Source: Pyrococcus horikoshii OT3 (GTDB lineage Archaea; Methanobacteriota_B; Thermococci; Thermococcales; Thermococcaceae). From it: a stretch of 64,000 nt of DNA. Position 1 is the first letter of the stretch. Each line of letters starts with the position of its first letter. The DNA is taken from assembly GCF_000011105.1 (NCBI RefSeq), contig NC_000961.1, forward strand, positions 124,001 to 188,000, given 5' to 3'. Below the pieces are notes generated by a model. The model was not told the origin of the DNA. It ran no database searches and saw only the letters and a program-made list of their open reading frames with translations. This document shows, piece after piece, positions 63,392 through 64,000 of this stretch. Position numbers and translations under genes: made by a program.

Positions 63392-64000
63392 ATGGAAAGT
63401 ACTCGGAGAATCTACGCTTCTCCTTCATATGAAGTTTATGGCCTATCCAGGAACCCATTCATAGAACTTGCGAGTGAGGGAATTGAAGATATAGAGTCGA
63501 TTCATGTTTATCAAGAGGTTGATATGAGGATTTCATCCCTAATATCTGATGTCATAGGAAATAGAAGTTCAATAACGCTTTCAATAGTAGGCCCTCTTGG
63601 AATGGGTAAGACTCAAAGGCTCAAGAGCATTGCGAGGGTGATAGAGGATAGAGGTGGAAAGGTTATCTACATAAAAGTTGATACCACCGATGTATTGAAA
63701 ATTACGAGGGATATATTCGCCTCTTTAAGACCACCTAAGAATAGAACGAACGTGTTCTTGGAAAACCTTTCGAGGAAGTTAGGATTTATAACAAGGTTAG
63801 AAAAGATGCTATCTTCAACGGATGAATATAAGAGCAGAGATATAGCGGAAATGCTGACTAGGGAACTTTCAAAATATCAGTATTCGGCGTTGCTTTTAGA
63901 TGAACTCGAGAACATGAGAGGTGCAACTGAAAAGGAGAAGATACTATTCTTTGAAATGCTGAGACACTTCATAAGTAATATGCCCCCTGGCTGTGTCTTC
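63392..64000 (+). CDS. P-loop ATPase of the AAA/Orc-like group, N-terminal part (runs off the window)
   Basis: An open frame from ATG 63392 (after gtggagggg) to the end of the window: 203 codons, no stop. It begins MESTRRIYASPSYEVYGLSR, followed by 'NPFIELASEGIEDI'. Walker A is 'VGPLGMGKTQRLKS' and Walker B is 'ALLLDELENMRGA'. The 'Y-G-L-x-x-N-P-F' opening and the arrangement are like the AAA ATPases of archaeal Orc/Cdc6 or ExeA-type families, but the C-terminal domain that would decide is outside. TATA-like 'taatataaaag' lies just before it. Confidence 0.75.
   Translation, partial: MESTRRIYASPSYEVYGLSRNPFIELASEGIEDIESIHVYQEVDMRISSLISDVIGNRSSITLSIVGPLGMGKTQRLKSIARVIEDRGGKVIYIKVDTTDVLKITRDIFASLRPPKNRTNVFLENLSRKLGFITRLEKMLSSTDEYKSRDIAEMLTRELSKYQYSALLLDELENMRGATEKEKILFFEMLRHFISNMPPGCVF

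Overview
The window is chromosomal DNA from a hyperthermophilic archaeon of the Thermococcales, almost certainly Pyrococcus. The main clues are a PAN proteasomal ATPase, an archaeal two-subunit primase, a SurR redox regulator beside a Pdo-type disulfide oxidoreductase, a tungstate (Wtp) transporter, ribose-1,5-bisphosphate isomerase, an archaeal RNase P RNA that stands out as GC-rich, and a CRISPR repeat beginning GTTTCCGTAGAAC. From memory, the repeat and gene order fit P. horikoshii; this was not checked against a database.

Region by region. 1-3.05 kb: the tail of a class III aminotransferase/racemase, an Lrp regulator, a CubicO/Pab87-type peptidase gene broken by one in-frame TGA, and CorA. 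3.09-4.76 kb: tRNA-Gly and tRNA-Phe, then a scar of gene fragments around a PIN-type toxin-antitoxin pair. 4.8-15.2 kb: biotin ligase, the two cyclic 2,3-diphosphoglycerate enzymes, the wtpA-wtpB-wtpC tungstate/molybdate transporter (with an OLD-like ATPase gene and a TOPRIM-like gene inserted between wtpB and wtpC), a DUF72/MFS pair, BioY and KptA.

15.38-33.42 kb is an 18-kb CRISPR-Cas island, all on the + strand. Cas6 and a type III-A Csm complex (csm1-5) are followed by a CARF-HEPN ribonuclease (Csx1) and then, with overlapping genes, by a type I effector (Cas8-like, Cas7, Cas5). A leader of about 500 bp precedes an array of 26 repeats. After the array come cas1, cas2, cas4, an HD-helicase cas3 and a CARF protein whose C-terminal half looks like a PIN nuclease. 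Cas10 keeps GGDD, so cyclic oligoadenylate signalling could feed two different nucleases, HEPN and PIN.

33.4-44.2 kb: Pdo and SurR diverge around a textbook SurR site, followed by a ferredoxin, a geranylgeranyl-reductase-like flavoprotein, NadE, a TPR protein, MoaE, a SPASM-only protein, a tandem pair of KaiC-like proteins (the second apparently a pseudo-ATPase), a secreted OB-like protein plus TctA-like membrane protein, a zinc-ribbon protein and a class II aldolase. 44.17-44.50 kb is RNase P RNA. 44.5-53.3 kb: a GH57 glucanotransferase, a sugar ABC ATPase, primase subunits PriS/PriL, a Clp1-like RNA kinase, an HTH regulator, EngB and PAN. 53.3-57.9 kb: a complete CUT1 sugar ABC transporter. 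58-64 kb: a KAT-II/LysN-like aminotransferase, a GC-rich putative ncRNA, the R15P isomerase operon, an XPB-like helicase, an aminopropyltransferase and the start of a P-loop ATPase that runs off the end.

Most of the window is ordinary housekeeping DNA. The parts worth a second look are the dual CARF effectors, the split OLD-like pair, the KaiC pseudo-ATPase, the SPASM-only protein, the ncRNA candidate and several palindromic promoter elements.
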